DNA of 36,270 nt from the NCBI GenBank assembly GCA_018699955.1, contig JABISG010000071.1, positions 1 through 36,270 of the forward strand. Reading direction: 5' to 3'. The stretch comes from Planctomycetaceae bacterium (GTDB lineage Bacteria; Planctomycetota; Planctomycetia; Planctomycetales; Planctomycetaceae). The position numbers and the translations under genes were made by a program. Shown here piece after piece: positions 16,744 to 26,007 of this stretch (its first letter is position 1; each line of letters opens with the position of its first letter). The notes under the pieces were generated by a model. It saw only the letters and a list, made by a program, of their open reading frames with translations. It made no database searches and was not told the DNA's origin.

Positions 16744-17283
16744 TTAGACGCTCATGCCTTCCAGCACGCGCGCGAACGCACCGAATGCGCCCTCGCCGAA
16801 TAGCACGAACCGCGTGAGTTCGGGTTGTTCTCGTTCGGTGAGAAACTCGCGGACGGCATTCAGCGATTCCTCGGCTGCCCGATCTGTCGGATAACCGTAG
16901 ACTCCTGTGCTGATGGCCGGAAAGGCGATTGTTGCACAGTTGTGTTCGACTGCCAGTTCCAGACAACGGCGATATGCGGAGCGCAGCAATTCGGCTTCCC
17001 CATGTTGGCCGCCACGCCACACGGGACCAACGGCGTGAAAAACATATTTCGCATTCAAATTGCCGGCGGTTGTTGCCACTGCGTCACCGGTCGGGCAGCC
17101 ATCGGGGTATCGTCTGCGTGTTTCTTCCATTAATGCTGGGCCGCCAGCCCGGTGGATCGCTCCATCGACTCCGCCTCCGCCTGCCAGTTGATCGTTGGCC
17201 GCGTTGACGATGGCATCGACTTGCTGGTCGGTCACATCGCCTTCGACGAGTTCCAACCGGCACTTACCGAATTGCACCAGCAT
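16744..17283 (-). CDS. Macrodomain protein, probable O-acetyl-ADP-ribose deacetylase
   Basis: The start is the ATG at 17283 ([19 protein letters not shown]), with weak GAAAG upstream; the frame's extension to 17382 is not coding-like. The 179 residues cover a single macrodomain of the MacroD/YmdB type. It has GDVT (about 15-18), VNAAND (26-31), the catalytic-loop [10 protein letters not shown] (35-44), GCPTGDAV (about 62-69), HAVGPVW (about 83-89) and the diphosphate-binding [10 protein letters not shown] (about 123-132). This subclass hydrolyses O-acetyl-ADP-ribose and can remove ADP-ribose from acidic residues. It is cytosolic. A divergent start of the PD40 propeller gene lies about 130 bases away. 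No sirtuin or ADP-ribosyltransferase is in the window. Confidence 0.92.
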   Translation of the reverse strand: MLVQFGKCRLELVEGDVTDQQVDAIVNAANDQLAGGGGVDGAIHRAGGPALMEETRRRYPDGCPTGDAVATTAGNLNAKYVFHAVGPVWRGGQHGEAELLRSAYRRCLELAVEHNCATIAFPAISTGVYGYPTDRAAEESLNAVREFLTEREQPELTRFVLFGEGAFGAFARVLEGMSV

Positions 17284-17414
17284 GATTTGCTTTCGTTGGT
17301 TGGTCCCACGGGCCGCAGCCCCTTGGCTTTGCGGTGAAACGGCGCTCATTCTGCCGGTGTTTACTATACAATGAAAATCCACACGGCGCGAATGCGTGCC
17401 GAATTCATGATTCT

Positions 17415-18380
17415 GTGACTCGTGTTCATGCCGTGATTTCTCAATCGATACAGCTCACGTGCGCTTGTTTGACGTGGCGGTCTCGGCGACTGCTCGTGCC
17501 GATCCTGTGCGGTCTGATCGGTTTTGTTCTCACGGCTTCAAGCGGATTGATCGCCGGTGAACCATTGCCCGTGTTTCTCACCAACGATGGCCATTTCAAA
17601 CAACGGCCGGCGTGGTCACCCGATGGAAAGTCGTTGGTGTTCGCGCGGCATCGTGGGGCGAAAATTACATTGTTTGCGATTGCGGCCGACGGCACCAGCG
17701 AACGCCGACTGACCAAGCGCGATGAACCTCAGTACGACGCCGTCTTCTCGCCCGATGGCAAGCGGCTGGTGTTGGCCCACGTTAAGACATCGCCGAATCA
17801 GGGCGACGTCGATGTCTACACCATTCGGGCCGATGGCAAAGAGCTGAAACCGTTGGTCGTTACCGACGGAAAGCTGTCGCACGAGGAATCGCCGGCGTGG
17901 TCGCCCGATGGAAAACAGATCGCGTTTTCCTCGACCCGTGACGGCAATCAGGAACTCTACGTGATCGGCATCGACGGAAAAGATCGCAAACGGCTGACCA
18001 ATCACAATGCCATCGACGCACACCCAACCTGGTCGCCCGGCGGCAAACGCATCGTGTTTGCCACCAACCGTTGGGGCGATTTGGAATTGGCGGTGATCGA
18101 TCTTGGCAGTCAGGCCGTCACACGGCTGACAACCAGCCGCGGTCTGGACGACTACCCCGCTTTCTCGCCCAGTGGGAAGCGGTTGGCATTTACCAGCAAC
18201 CGCGACGGCAACGCGGAGATCTACGTGTCGAATGCCGACGGGACGAATCCACGCAACATGACGCGGAACCGGGCCATCGACAACTTCCCCACCTGGTCAC
18301 CCGACGGTCGACTGACGTTCGTTACCAATCGCGCTGACGGCTTCGACATTTGCGTGATGCCGAAACCGGCAGCCGACTGA
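17415..18380 (+). CDS. Exported six-bladed PD40 (TolB-like) propeller protein
   Basis: The start is uncertain: no in-frame ATG fits, and GTG codons occur at 17334, 17415 and 17433. I use 17415, which keeps the arginines before the hydrophobic signal segment (RSRRLL, then [18 protein letters not shown]) and avoids the neighbouring gene. The mature part is made of six WSPDGK-type repeats: [67 protein letters not shown] and [14 protein letters not shown]. This implies one six-bladed propeller filling nearly the whole protein. TolB proper has an extra N-terminal domain and a tol/pal context, both missing here, so TolB function should not be assumed. It ends 28 bases from the convergent oxidoreductase gene. 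Confidence 0.85.
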   Translation: MTRVHAVISQSIQLTCACLTWRSRRLLVPILCGLIGFVLTASSGLIAGEPLPVFLTNDGHFKQRPAWSPDGKSLVFARHRGAKITLFAIAADGTSERRLTKRDEPQYDAVFSPDGKRLVLAHVKTSPNQGDVDVYTIRADGKELKPLVVTDGKLSHEESPAWSPDGKQIAFSSTRDGNQELYVIGIDGKDRKRLTNHNAIDAHPTWSPGGKRIVFATNRWGDLELAVIDLGSQAVTRLTTSRGLDDYPAFSPSGKRLAFTSNRDGNAEIYVSNADGTNPRNMTRNRAIDNFPTWSPDGRLTFVTNRADGFDICVMPKPAAD

Positions 18381-18408
18381 GCTAGTATGACGGCCGTCCG
18401 TACGTCGT

Positions 18409-19701
18409 TCAGATTTTCCAGCCTTCGCGGAAATGCGGTCGCAGGAAGTTCTCGGCGTTGTCGTTGCCCGAGGATTGCAGCGAGTTGGCGTTCCAGTCGA
18501 AACCGCCACCGGCGCGATACGCCGCGTTGCCCAGCAAGACAGTTTCAGTCAGCGGGCCGGAGTAACCGAACTCGCACGTCGCCGCCGGGCCACCCTTGCA
18601 GGCATTGATCCACTCGCGATGAAAACCGGGCGAGTTGGGAATGGAACGAGCGGGAGCCTTGACGCCTTCGAATTGCTCTTCGGGCAGTAATTTTCGCATG
18701 CCGAATCCGCAGAGCAACATTCCCTCTGAGCCAATGAACAACGTGTTGGCTCCTTTGCCGCTCAAGTCGTGCTTCTTCAAGATCGGCGGGTTGCTGTTGT
18801 GGTACCAGTGCAGCGTGAGGGCTTTTCGGTCGCCGTCGGCTGCGAATGCAAACTTGGTTGCCATCGACTTTGGCGTTCGCTGTCCATCGATTGATGGGCC
18901 GGACGCATCGACGCGTGTCGGGTACTTCAAACCCAACGCCCAAAACGGAATGTCGAGAATGTGGCAGCCCCAGTTGCCGGTTTCACCGGTGCCGAAGTCC
19001 CACCAGAATCGCCAGTTGTACGGCGCGAATGCCGGACTGTACGGTCGGCTTGCTGCCGGTCCCAGCCACAAATCCCAGTCGAGGTGTTTGGGGACCGCCG
19101 GTCGGTCCGTCGGGGCGGCGGGCATGCCGCGACTGCCGCCGATCCACGAGTGAACTTCAGTCACCTGCCCGATCGCGCCCGCTTGCACCAACTCGACCAC
19201 GCGGTGGACGTTGTCGATTGTATGCCGCTGCACGCCGAGCTGTGTCGCCACTTTTGATTTGGCAGCCATGTCGGTCATTCGCCGCGTTTCTTCGACCGTA
19301 TGGGCCATCGGTTTTTCGCAGTACAAATGCTTCCCGAGTTCCATCGCCGCCATCGAGGGATGGAAGTGCGTGTGATCGGGCGTGCTGACGACGACCGCGT
19401 CGATCTGCTTGTCCATTGCATCGAACATGCGGCGAAAGTCGGTGAACTTCTTCGCCTTGGGGAACTTTTCGTAGGCGTTGCCGGCGCGTTGTTCATCGAC
19501 GTCGCACAGCGCGACGATGTTCTCTCCGCCCAGCGCGTTCAAATTCGCCCGTCCGCGTCCACCAATACCGACGACGGCGATATTGAGCTTGTCGTTCGAC
19601 GAGGCTGCCGCGGCCTGATTCGCGCTGGTCCCCAACCAACAACCGCCGGCAATGGCTGCCGACGTCTTCACCATGTCGCGGCGCGTGAAATTCTGTGTCA
19701 T
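18409..19701 (-). CDS. Tat-exported Gfo/Idh/MocA-family oxidoreductase
   Basis: The 430-residue product starts at the ATG at 19701. The N-terminus MTQNFTRRDMVKTSAAIAGG is a twin-arginine signal (R7-R8), so the enzyme would be exported folded with its cofactor. The Rossmann loop VVGIGGRGR (about 43-51), VSTPDHTH (about 105-112) and the family's EKP motif (129-131) are present. GNWGCHILDIPFW (about 242-254) carries conserved active-site residues. The family oxidises or rearranges sugars and polyols with NAD(P). Planctomycetes encode many such Tat-exported paralogues, whose substrates are mostly unknown. It is divergent from the SDR gene, with a repeat element in the gap. Confidence 0.94.
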   Translation of the reverse strand: MTQNFTRRDMVKTSAAIAGGCWLGTSANQAAAASSNDKLNIAVVGIGGRGRANLNALGGENIVALCDVDEQRAGNAYEKFPKAKKFTDFRRMFDAMDKQIDAVVVSTPDHTHFHPSMAAMELGKHLYCEKPMAHTVEETRRMTDMAAKSKVATQLGVQRHTIDNVHRVVELVQAGAIGQVTEVHSWIGGSRGMPAAPTDRPAVPKHLDWDLWLGPAASRPYSPAFAPYNWRFWWDFGTGETGNWGCHILDIPFWALGLKYPTRVDASGPSIDGQRTPKSMATKFAFAADGDRKALTLHWYHNSNPPILKKHDLSGKGANTLFIGSEGMLLCGFGMRKLLPEEQFEGVKAPARSIPNSPGFHREWINACKGGPAATCEFGYSGPLTETVLLGNAAYRAGGGFDWNANSLQSSGNDNAENFLRPHFREGWKI

Positions 19702-19830
19702 CGTATCGTCTCCGGTCTATTCCAAGATTTCCGGTTCAATTCGGCTGGGCCATAAGTCGCACGATTATATCACGCGATCAGGCAGCATTCCAAACAGTGA
19801 CGCCGGGGGCGTGCAACTTACTTTGATGTT

Positions 19831-20052
19831 TTTGACGCAAAGTCGCGAAGCGACAAAGGTGCGCAAAGAAGACAAGAGGCAATAAGTCGAGATTTGCCGA
19901 GTCGGGCAGCAAGACGCTGCAAATAGATGTGTCTGCAACGCTTCGCTGGACGATCACACGGCGATCAACTCCCGCCGTCGGAGCGGCGGGCTACCCAATT
20001 GCCGTCTCTCCCCCCTTTGCGAAACTTTGCGTCTCCGCGCCTTTGCGTCAGA
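19831..20052. repeat. Compound inverted-repeat element between the oxidoreductase and SDR genes
   Basis: Two outer arms of about 40 bases (19831-19873 and 20014-20052) are imperfect reverse complements. Each is built of CGCAAAG-type units, with TGACGCAAAG at the outer end. Inside lies an almost self-complementary GC palindrome, CCCGCCGTCGGAGCGGCGGG (19971-19990). Its core recurs, inverted, at 13541-13556. The rest of this 485-base gap (19702-20186) has no gene. The structure resembles a miniature mobile or repeat-in-repeat insertion with no coding capacity. Confidence 0.65.
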
Positions 20053-20175
20053 ACTTGATGCAGACAATGTGCATCGCATGTCCTTCGCAGGCAGCGATTG
20101 GCCTGTTCATAACTGAGGTTTCGACATATATACCGGCCGACTCGGTTCGCAGTACCAAGATTCAAAGTGAATTTC

Positions 20176-20180
20176 GGAGG
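20176..20180 (+). promoter_or_regulatory. Strong Shine-Dalgarno site fixing the SDR start
   Basis: GGAGG stands six bases before the ATG at 20187. It decides that start against the long upstream open frame from 19929, which runs through the inverted-repeat element. Confidence 0.85.
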
Positions 20181-20186
20181 GAACGG

Positions 20187-20981
20187 ATGCTGTTGCAGGA
20201 CAAGGTTGTCGTTGTCACCGGTGGTGCCAATGGCATCGGGCGTGCTCTCTGCCGACGGTTCGCCGATGAGGGCGCTGCGGCGGTTGTTGTGACCGATATC
20301 GACGAGGCGGCGGCCCTGAAACTGGCCGACGAAATCGGCGGCATCGGCATCGGCATCGGCTGCGATGTTGGTAGTGAGGCAGATGTTCAGAAAGTTGTGA
20401 CCCGAACCGTCGAGGAATTTGGCCGCATCGATCTGTTCTGTTCCAATGCCGGTATCACGGTCAACGGCGGTCTGGAAACGACCGATGCCGAATGGGAACG
20501 CATGTGGCAGGTGAATGTGCTGTCGCGAGTTTACGCCGCCCGCGCGGTGCTACCGGCGATGCTCGCACGCGGATCAGGCTACTTCCTGCAGACAGTTTCG
20601 GCGGCCGGTTTGCTCACTGAAATTGGATCTGCATCGTACTCGGTCACCAAGCATGCCGATCTGGCGTATGCCGAATGGCTGTCGTCGATTTACGGTCGCG
20701 AGGGCATCGGCATTTCGTGTATTTGCCCGCTGGGCGTCGAGACCGACATGCTCGATCCCAACGATCCGATACACCAGTTTCTGCAAGTCGCCGCCATCAC
20801 TCCGGAACAGGTGGCCGACTCTGTTGTCGAGGGGCTGAACGACGAACAGTTTCTCATTCTCCCTCACCCGGAAGTCGCCGAATTCTTCCAGATGAAGGCG
20901 GACGATCACGATCGCTGGCTGCGGGGCATGCAGCGGCTCAACCAGAAGCTGACCAAGAAACGCTCGCGTCGAGCGGCTTGA
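20187..20981 (+). CDS. Short-chain dehydrogenase/reductase (SDR)
   Basis: This 264-residue classical SDR starts at the ATG at 20187 behind a strong GGAGG. The cofactor loop TGGANGIG is at 11-18, the NAG motif at 87-89 and the catalytic Ser138, Tyr151 and Lys155 are in TVSAAG and YSVTK. An aspartate at the end of the second strand (VVVTDID, Asp37) suggests NAD(H) rather than NADP(H). The SICPLGVETDML-like segment after the active site (SCICPLGVETDML in full) is usual for the family. Substrate is unknown. It has no signal peptide and is probably cytosolic. The gene stands alone: divergent from the Tat oxidoreductase, and 20 bases from the convergent AsmA-like gene. Confidence 0.95.
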   Translation: MLLQDKVVVVTGGANGIGRALCRRFADEGAAAVVVTDIDEAAALKLADEIGGIGIGIGCDVGSEADVQKVVTRTVEEFGRIDLFCSNAGITVNGGLETTDAEWERMWQVNVLSRVYAARAVLPAMLARGSGYFLQTVSAAGLLTEIGSASYSVTKHADLAYAEWLSSIYGREGIGISCICPLGVETDMLDPNDPIHQFLQVAAITPEQVADSVVEGLNDEQFLILPHPEVAEFFQMKADDHDRWLRGMQRLNQKLTKKRSRRAA

Positions 20982-21001
20982 CGACCTCGCGCGATCCGGC
21001 T

Positions 21002-24000
21002 CTACGGAATCGGTGTTTGTCGGCGCCTGGGAGTTCTAGACCGATTCTGTCGCGGTTGCCCGCTTCGCTGCTGGGGCGTCAACGTGGGGATAATCAATCT
21101 GGGAACGTTGTTCGGCGGGCGGGTTCCGAATGCCCCCAGAAAACCCTTCAATGCCTCGTCCACATTCGGTGCGGGTACCAATTTCGGTTTTGGGTCATTC
21201 GTCGTCCCGCGAATCTTGACTCCCACCCAGCCTGTTGTCGCTCCACCGACGACGGCGCTCACCAGTGGAATACGAAAGCCGGTTCGCGGAAGCATCGAAT
21301 AGAAATCGAGATTCAGTCGGCCATCGAATTTCGCTGAACCGCGCCCGCGCATACTCAAGGTGTCGCCAACCAGATCGATGGAGTTAAAGAGGAACTGGCT
21401 GTTGGCAATGTTGAAATCGAGTAGCGCATAGCGAAATGCCGTCTTGTCGGGCGGGCCAATCAAATTGGCAACCTGCACAATAACCGGCAACTCGTAGAGC
21501 GCAGCGGGATTGATTCGCAGTTGGCCGCGCCCCGTCATCTTATCGTTCGATGTGCCGCGACCGGATACGTCAATCCAACCATCCATCACCCCTTGCAGAT
21601 TCTTCTGCCCCGTCATGTAACGCGCCGCGTATTGTTCCAGGCGCCCCTTCGACATGGTCGCCTTCACCAGATACGTTGGCTCTTTCTGTAACGCGACCTT
21701 GGCGTCGGGTAACGCGACTCTGGCGTCGAGTGTGATCACGCCGCCGATGGCGCGGGCGGTCACCCGTTCCTCCGGTGGCACGCGTCCACGATTTCGTGAA
21801 TTCGCATCCGGTAAGACAACCTGCCGGCTGCCGACAATCACCTGACTCCCGTCGATGCTGTACGGTCCCTGGACGTGGGTGAACTGGTAATCCCACACCT
21901 CGACGGAATCGAGGTCGATCTTGCCAGTCATTCTCACGCGGTCACCGTTCCAAGTCCCTTGAGCCGAGAGGCGACCATAGACCTTTTCCAGATCGAGTCC
22001 TGTCGTCAGCTTTCCACCAGTGTGAATCGTTTGCAGATCCCAGGCGGCGGTCACCGGGTCTTGCGGCCGATTGGTTCCGCGAAACTCGACCATGCCATCC
22101 AGCGAGATCGGCCCCGCAGGATCGATCTCTTCAATGACGTCGCGCAGATCGTCGGGCAATGCCCGGCGGAACAGACGATCGGGAAGGAGATCATCGACGG
22201 TCAGTTCATCCAACCGCACGGTCCAATCACCATCGGGATTCCACCACATGCTGCCCTTGGCCCGCACTCCGGTGTGGTCGTGTTTTCCCTTGAGCGATTT
22301 CAGAATGACCTGCGAATTGGCGTAGGAAAAGGTCGCCTCGACCTCATCCAGTGGATAGGGAAACGCGCGCAATGTCAGTTCGCCATTGGTCAGTTTCGCC
22401 TCGGGCAGGGTGACGATGGCCGGTTGACCCGGCACCCAACGAATCTTGCTGACGAGATCGAGCCGCCCGCCGGGGGAAAGTTGGTTCCACGTCTCCTGCA
22501 ACGACGGAGGGAGCGCCCGCTCGAGTTGCTGGTCGGCATCGGCGTTTCGGGCTGTAATCGTTAACTGCAGCAGACCGGGGGCTTGCCGCTTGACGAAACT
22601 CGCGGTACCGGTCAGTCGTGCCTTGCCATGCTCGGCTCGCAGGTTTTCAAACAACCAGGTCTTCTCTGCCGACGAGAACTTGATGTCGCCTGCCAACTTC
22701 TCCAGCCGGTAAGGGAAATGGACGAATTGCAGCGAGGCCTCGGTCAAACGGGCCGTTACGTTGACTGCGAACTTCTGATCTGCTCCGGGAGGACGATAAA
22801 CCGTGAGGTCGGCAGTGGCGTCGCCCTTCAAGTTCAAGGCGGCGAGAGTCTTTTGCAACTCCGGTTGGCATGCTCGCACAAATCTATCGTCCAAAGACAA
22901 ACGATTGGCGTGAATCTTATAGAACACCTCGGCCGTCGGACCGGGATTTCGAATGCGGCCGCTGAGCGTTGCCGGATGCCCGCCGGCCTGCCCAGTCAGA
23001 TTGACGTCGATATCGCCGCCATCTTGTTTGAGGGTCCCCGAGATGTTTTCGGCAGGGTAGGGGAATTTGACGTGCCGACCCGAGCAATTGTGGAGTGTCA
23101 TCACGGCATTTTCTGGCTGCCACGTTCGCTTTCCATCAAAGAGCAGCGTGCCTTTCAGGTCGGCCATGCCGCGGAGCCGAACACTGTCGTAAATCTTCAG
23201 CAGGCTCGCCGGAAGCCGACTGCGGAGCCGATCATCGAACGCCAGATTCTCGATCTTCGCCTCGATCCGCCCCGGGGAGATTGTCCCCTTGCGGTCGAAT
23301 CGGCCGTCAAGCGTGATTCGCGTCATGCCGTTCGTGGCGACCACGTCGGCTAGAATAAACCGCTCATTATCCCAGAAAATCCTTCCCGTCAAATCGCGCA
23401 GCGGAAATGGCAACGCGTCGTTTTTAATTTGCCCCTGCTTCACGTTCACCTGGAACGTGAACTTCGGCTCCGTCTTCGGTTCTTTGACTGCCACTTGGAA
23501 TTTGACGTCGAGCGTCCCGCTGGCACCGAGATTCGGAACACCGTCGTCTGGAACGATCGGCTTTCCGGTATCTACAGCCGACGGACGTTCTCTCCGCGAA
23601 GATGCAAACAGAAACGGATCGCGCTGGTCGGTAGGAGTCTCTTCCGGCAGCGACTGCAAATACGTACTCACAGCTGTCTGTGCGCGAGCGAGTTTCATGC
23701 GTAACTCGGGCGAACTGCCGATGACCAATCCCGACAGTTCACCGCTGCTGGAAACATCGTTCATTTCGCCGTTGAACGAGCCAACGCCGTGATCGAGATC
23801 CCACGAACCATCGACGGTCAATTTGCCCGCCTGACCGACCTGCGTGAGGCCGGTGATGAGGAAACTCCGTTTGCCCGATGGGATCAGTTTGAGGTCGGCA
23901 TTCTGCAGGCCAAGAATGGCAGCAGGAGAGCCATCGGTTTGATCCAGACGCACCCGCACAGTCGCCTGGACAATTTCCACTTCCGGCAAACTCTGATTCG

Positions 24001-24406
24001 ACTTGGGTGGCGGCGTGAGTTGCTGCCAGTTCCACTTGCCTGCGGCATCGCGAACCAGGTCGAGTTCCGGCCCAAGCACACGCACCTTCTGAACAACGAT
24101 TTCCTGCCGTTCGGCAAACCGTTCGCGATCGATGCTGACCACAACTTCCGGGAAGCTCGCAACATTTTGCGACTGCCCTTTCGCCTTCAACGTGAAGTCG
24201 TACAGATGAACGCGGCGGTTCCAATCGAAGCGCACGCGGCCGAGCGAAACGTCCCACTCGGGAACGATTTCCTCACACCTGGCGAGAATCACTTTGCGGA
24301 TGCGTTCGTTGCTCTCGTTCCACAAGTAAAAGCCGTAACCTCCCGCACCGGCTGCGACAAGCAGCACCAGAATCACCAGCCATTTTGTGGTTTTACGAAA
24401 CGTCAC
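21002..24406 (-). CDS. Giant AsmA-like envelope protein with regular internal repeats
   Basis: The 1134-residue product has one N-terminal membrane anchor (WLVILVLLVAAGAGGYGFYL, 9-28) and a long periplasmic body of beta-rich sequence. It ends in a basic Pro/Arg/Gln tail. The opening matches AsmA-type proteins: an anchor, then a domain with VSLGRVRFDW and VQKVRVLGPELDLVRD. The C-terminal part (GRGQLRINPAALYELPVIVQ and onward, about 1000-1090) resembles the AsmA-like C-terminal region. Between them is a repeated unit of about 114-122 residues, marked by FP(Y)PL..L.G at about 334, 448, 564 and 682 and by D..L...LP..L at about 391, 506, 625 and 742. AsmA/YhdP/TamB relatives form hydrophobic grooves that carry phospholipid between membranes; that role is inferred here. 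Its gene follows the GT39 gene with an 18-base gap. Confidence 0.86.
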   Translation of the reverse strand: MTFRKTTKWLVILVLLVAAGAGGYGFYLWNESNERIRKVILARCEEIVPEWDVSLGRVRFDWNRRVHLYDFTLKAKGQSQNVASFPEVVVSIDRERFAERQEIVVQKVRVLGPELDLVRDAAGKWNWQQLTPPPKSNQSLPEVEIVQATVRVRLDQTDGSPAAILGLQNADLKLIPSGKRSFLITGLTQVGQAGKLTVDGSWDLDHGVGSFNGEMNDVSSSGELSGLVIGSSPELRMKLARAQTAVSTYLQSLPEETPTDQRDPFLFASSRRERPSAVDTGKPIVPDDGVPNLGASGTLDVKFQVAVKEPKTEPKFTFQVNVKQGQIKNDALPFPLRDLTGRIFWDNERFILADVVATNGMTRITLDGRFDRKGTISPGRIEAKIENLAFDDRLRSRLPASLLKIYDSVRLRGMADLKGTLLFDGKRTWQPENAVMTLHNCSGRHVKFPYPAENISGTLKQDGGDIDVNLTGQAGGHPATLSGRIRNPGPTAEVFYKIHANRLSLDDRFVRACQPELQKTLAALNLKGDATADLTVYRPPGADQKFAVNVTARLTEASLQFVHFPYRLEKLAGDIKFSSAEKTWLFENLRAEHGKARLTGTASFVKRQAPGLLQLTITARNADADQQLERALPPSLQETWNQLSPGGRLDLVSKIRWVPGQPAIVTLPEAKLTNGELTLRAFPYPLDEVEATFSYANSQVILKSLKGKHDHTGVRAKGSMWWNPDGDWTVRLDELTVDDLLPDRLFRRALPDDLRDVIEEIDPAGPISLDGMVEFRGTNRPQDPVTAAWDLQTIHTGGKLTTGLDLEKVYGRLSAQGTWNGDRVRMTGKIDLDSVEVWDYQFTHVQGPYSIDGSQVIVGSRQVVLPDANSRNRGRVPPEERVTARAIGGVITLDARVALPDAKVALQKEPTYLVKATMSKGRLEQYAARYMTGQKNLQGVMDGWIDVSGRGTSNDKMTGRGQLRINPAALYELPVIVQVANLIGPPDKTAFRYALLDFNIANSQFLFNSIDLVGDTLSMRGRGSAKFDGRLNLDFYSMLPRTGFRIPLVSAVVGGATTGWVGVKIRGTTNDPKPKLVPAPNVDEALKGFLGAFGTRPPNNVPRLIIPTLTPQQRSGQPRQNRSRTPRRRQTPIP

Positions 24407-24424
24407 AATAGAACTCTTAGTGTC

Positions 24425-25669
24425 TTATTCGGATTTACTCTCACCATTGCCAATCCACGAATGTAAACCGGCCGCCGACAGCACGCACAACGGATACTCG
24501 GCCGGCAATCGGTATCGCAGCGATCCAACGAAAATCAAATGCAGGGCAAAGAAATACAACACCGGCCCCAATGTCAGTAACCAGGCCCACGCACGGCGGC
24601 GATACACCCACCATCCGCGTGCCGCCAACATAACCAGCGGAACAAAAAACACCGCGACGCCAAATCGATAACCCATGTGATCGAACTGCGCCGCGTTCGG
24701 CCACGGTTTCCAATACCGGCCCGCTTTCACCACAGCAAGCTGCAACGAACGGTCCGGATTCTCCTCAACAAACTGCAACGCCTTTTTGCGGTAATGCTGA
24801 TCGACTTCGTATTCGGTCATTCGTTGACCGAGTTTGTCCCGATCATAAAAAGCCATGTCGCTGTCGCCGGTCGCCTCGGGATTCAAGCCGTCGTACAAAC
24901 TGGGACCGGCCCAAAGTGTCGTAAAGACCCAGTGGCCGCTCACTTGGTGATTTCGGTAAGCCCAGGGCAATAACGCTGCGAATGCAGCCGTCGAAAGGAG
25001 TAGGCCGCGAACGACGGCCTGTTTCTTATTATCGGACAACACAACGATCCCAATCGCGAAGAAAGGGGCCGCCAGCAACCAACTCGGGCGAACGTAGACG
25101 GCAATCGCGACCATCACCCCGGCCGTCAAAGAGTACGCAATCGCGCGACGCTGTTCGCCGGCTTCACTGCCGACGGCGATCAACTTGGCCAACCAATACA
25201 AACTGCCCAGCAGACAGAGCGCAAACAGTGTTTCGCTCAGAATCAACACACTGAACCCAACCATCACCGGCGCAACGGCCGCGAAACCCGCAGCCATCAA
25301 GCCGACCGACTCATCGAACACCTCACGCCCCAGCAGGAAGACCATCCAACAGGCCAGCATTCCCACAACGGCCAACAGCAATCGAGCCGCCAGAAAACTC
25401 GGCCCGAACAGTTTCATCGACACCGCCAAAACGGCTGGAAATCCCGGCATGCGGTGTACCTGTCGCGGCGGAGAATACAGCGAAAACTCATCACCGACGG
25501 CCATCTTTCGCCCCAGCTCCCAATAGCCGTAGGCGTCCCCCGCGATGACGAAATCCCGCTTCCAAACGTTTTGGAGCCGATCGTGCACAATCAGGGCCGC
25601 AACCACGCGCAGGAGCATCGCACTTAACAGGATGAACAGCAACGGGTTACGGCGGACAACAGCCAGCAT
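24425..25669 (-). CDS. GT39-like membrane glycosyltransferase (ArnT/PMT superfamily)
   Basis: The 414-residue product is polytopic, with about nine or ten hydrophobic helices. An acidic residue in the first external loop (DAYGYW, Asp45), followed by VHRMPGFPAVLA (about 71-82), is the usual layout of GT-C enzymes that use polyprenyl-phosphate sugars. SETLFALCLLGSLYWLA and the late RYRLPAEYPLCVLSAAG are common in bacterial members. The enzyme probably transfers a sugar to lipid, glycan or protein on the outer face of the inner membrane; donor and acceptor cannot be told. It precedes the AsmA-like gene by 18 bases on the same strand, so they are probably one operon, linking glycan or lipid modification with lipid transport (inferred). 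Confidence 0.87.
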   Translation of the reverse strand: MLAVVRRNPLLFILLSAMLLRVVAALIVHDRLQNVWKRDFVIAGDAYGYWELGRKMAVGDEFSLYSPPRQVHRMPGFPAVLAVSMKLFGPSFLAARLLLAVVGMLACWMVFLLGREVFDESVGLMAAGFAAVAPVMVGFSVLILSETLFALCLLGSLYWLAKLIAVGSEAGEQRRAIAYSLTAGVMVAIAVYVRPSWLLAAPFFAIGIVVLSDNKKQAVVRGLLLSTAAFAALLPWAYRNHQVSGHWVFTTLWAGPSLYDGLNPEATGDSDMAFYDRDKLGQRMTEYEVDQHYRKKALQFVEENPDRSLQLAVVKAGRYWKPWPNAAQFDHMGYRFGVAVFFVPLVMLAARGWWVYRRRAWAWLLTLGPVLYFFALHLIFVGSLRYRLPAEYPLCVLSAAGLHSWIGNGESKSE

Positions 25670-26007
25670 GCCAAACTCCGCCAGTGACAGGGAAGCGAGG
25701 AATGGTACGTCTGGCAGTGGAGATGGGTCAAGACCATCATTTGCGGCGTGAAAGCGGAATTTCGGCAGGCTCGTCGACGCGGGAACGGCCGTCGGCGGAT
25801 TTCACAAAACCAGCCCGCAGCGCAAGCAAGGGTAGGAACCGTGATCGTGATCGGAAACCCTTGCTTGCGCGGCGGGCTGGTGCTTGTGAGTTAAGAAGTC
25901 ACTGGGAGGTGTCAATGTGAATCACGCGTTCCAGCCGTCGCTTGTCTCGATCACCATTGTCCGAACCAACGCGGTGCTTCTGCGCTGAACATCGACTTCC
26001 TACGGAA
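25670..26007. other. Repeat-bearing intergenic region between two minus-strand genes
   Basis: About 340 bases lie between the GT39 start and the stop of the small anchored protein gene. The main content is copy 2 of the 25-28 base palindrome (25809-25881). A plus-strand open frame at 25684-25920 simply reads through that palindrome and is not a gene. No promoter could be assigned. Confidence 0.6.
25809..25881. repeat. Palindrome copy 2 of the 11357-11436 family
   Basis: The arms (25809-25833 and 25857-25881, 25 bases each) pair with one mismatch around a 23-base centre. They match copy 1 at nearly every position (ACCAGCCCG, then GCGCAAGCAAGGGT), while the centres are unrelated. Conservation of arms but not loops is what is expected of a replicating palindrome or one kept for its structure. 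Confidence 0.9.
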
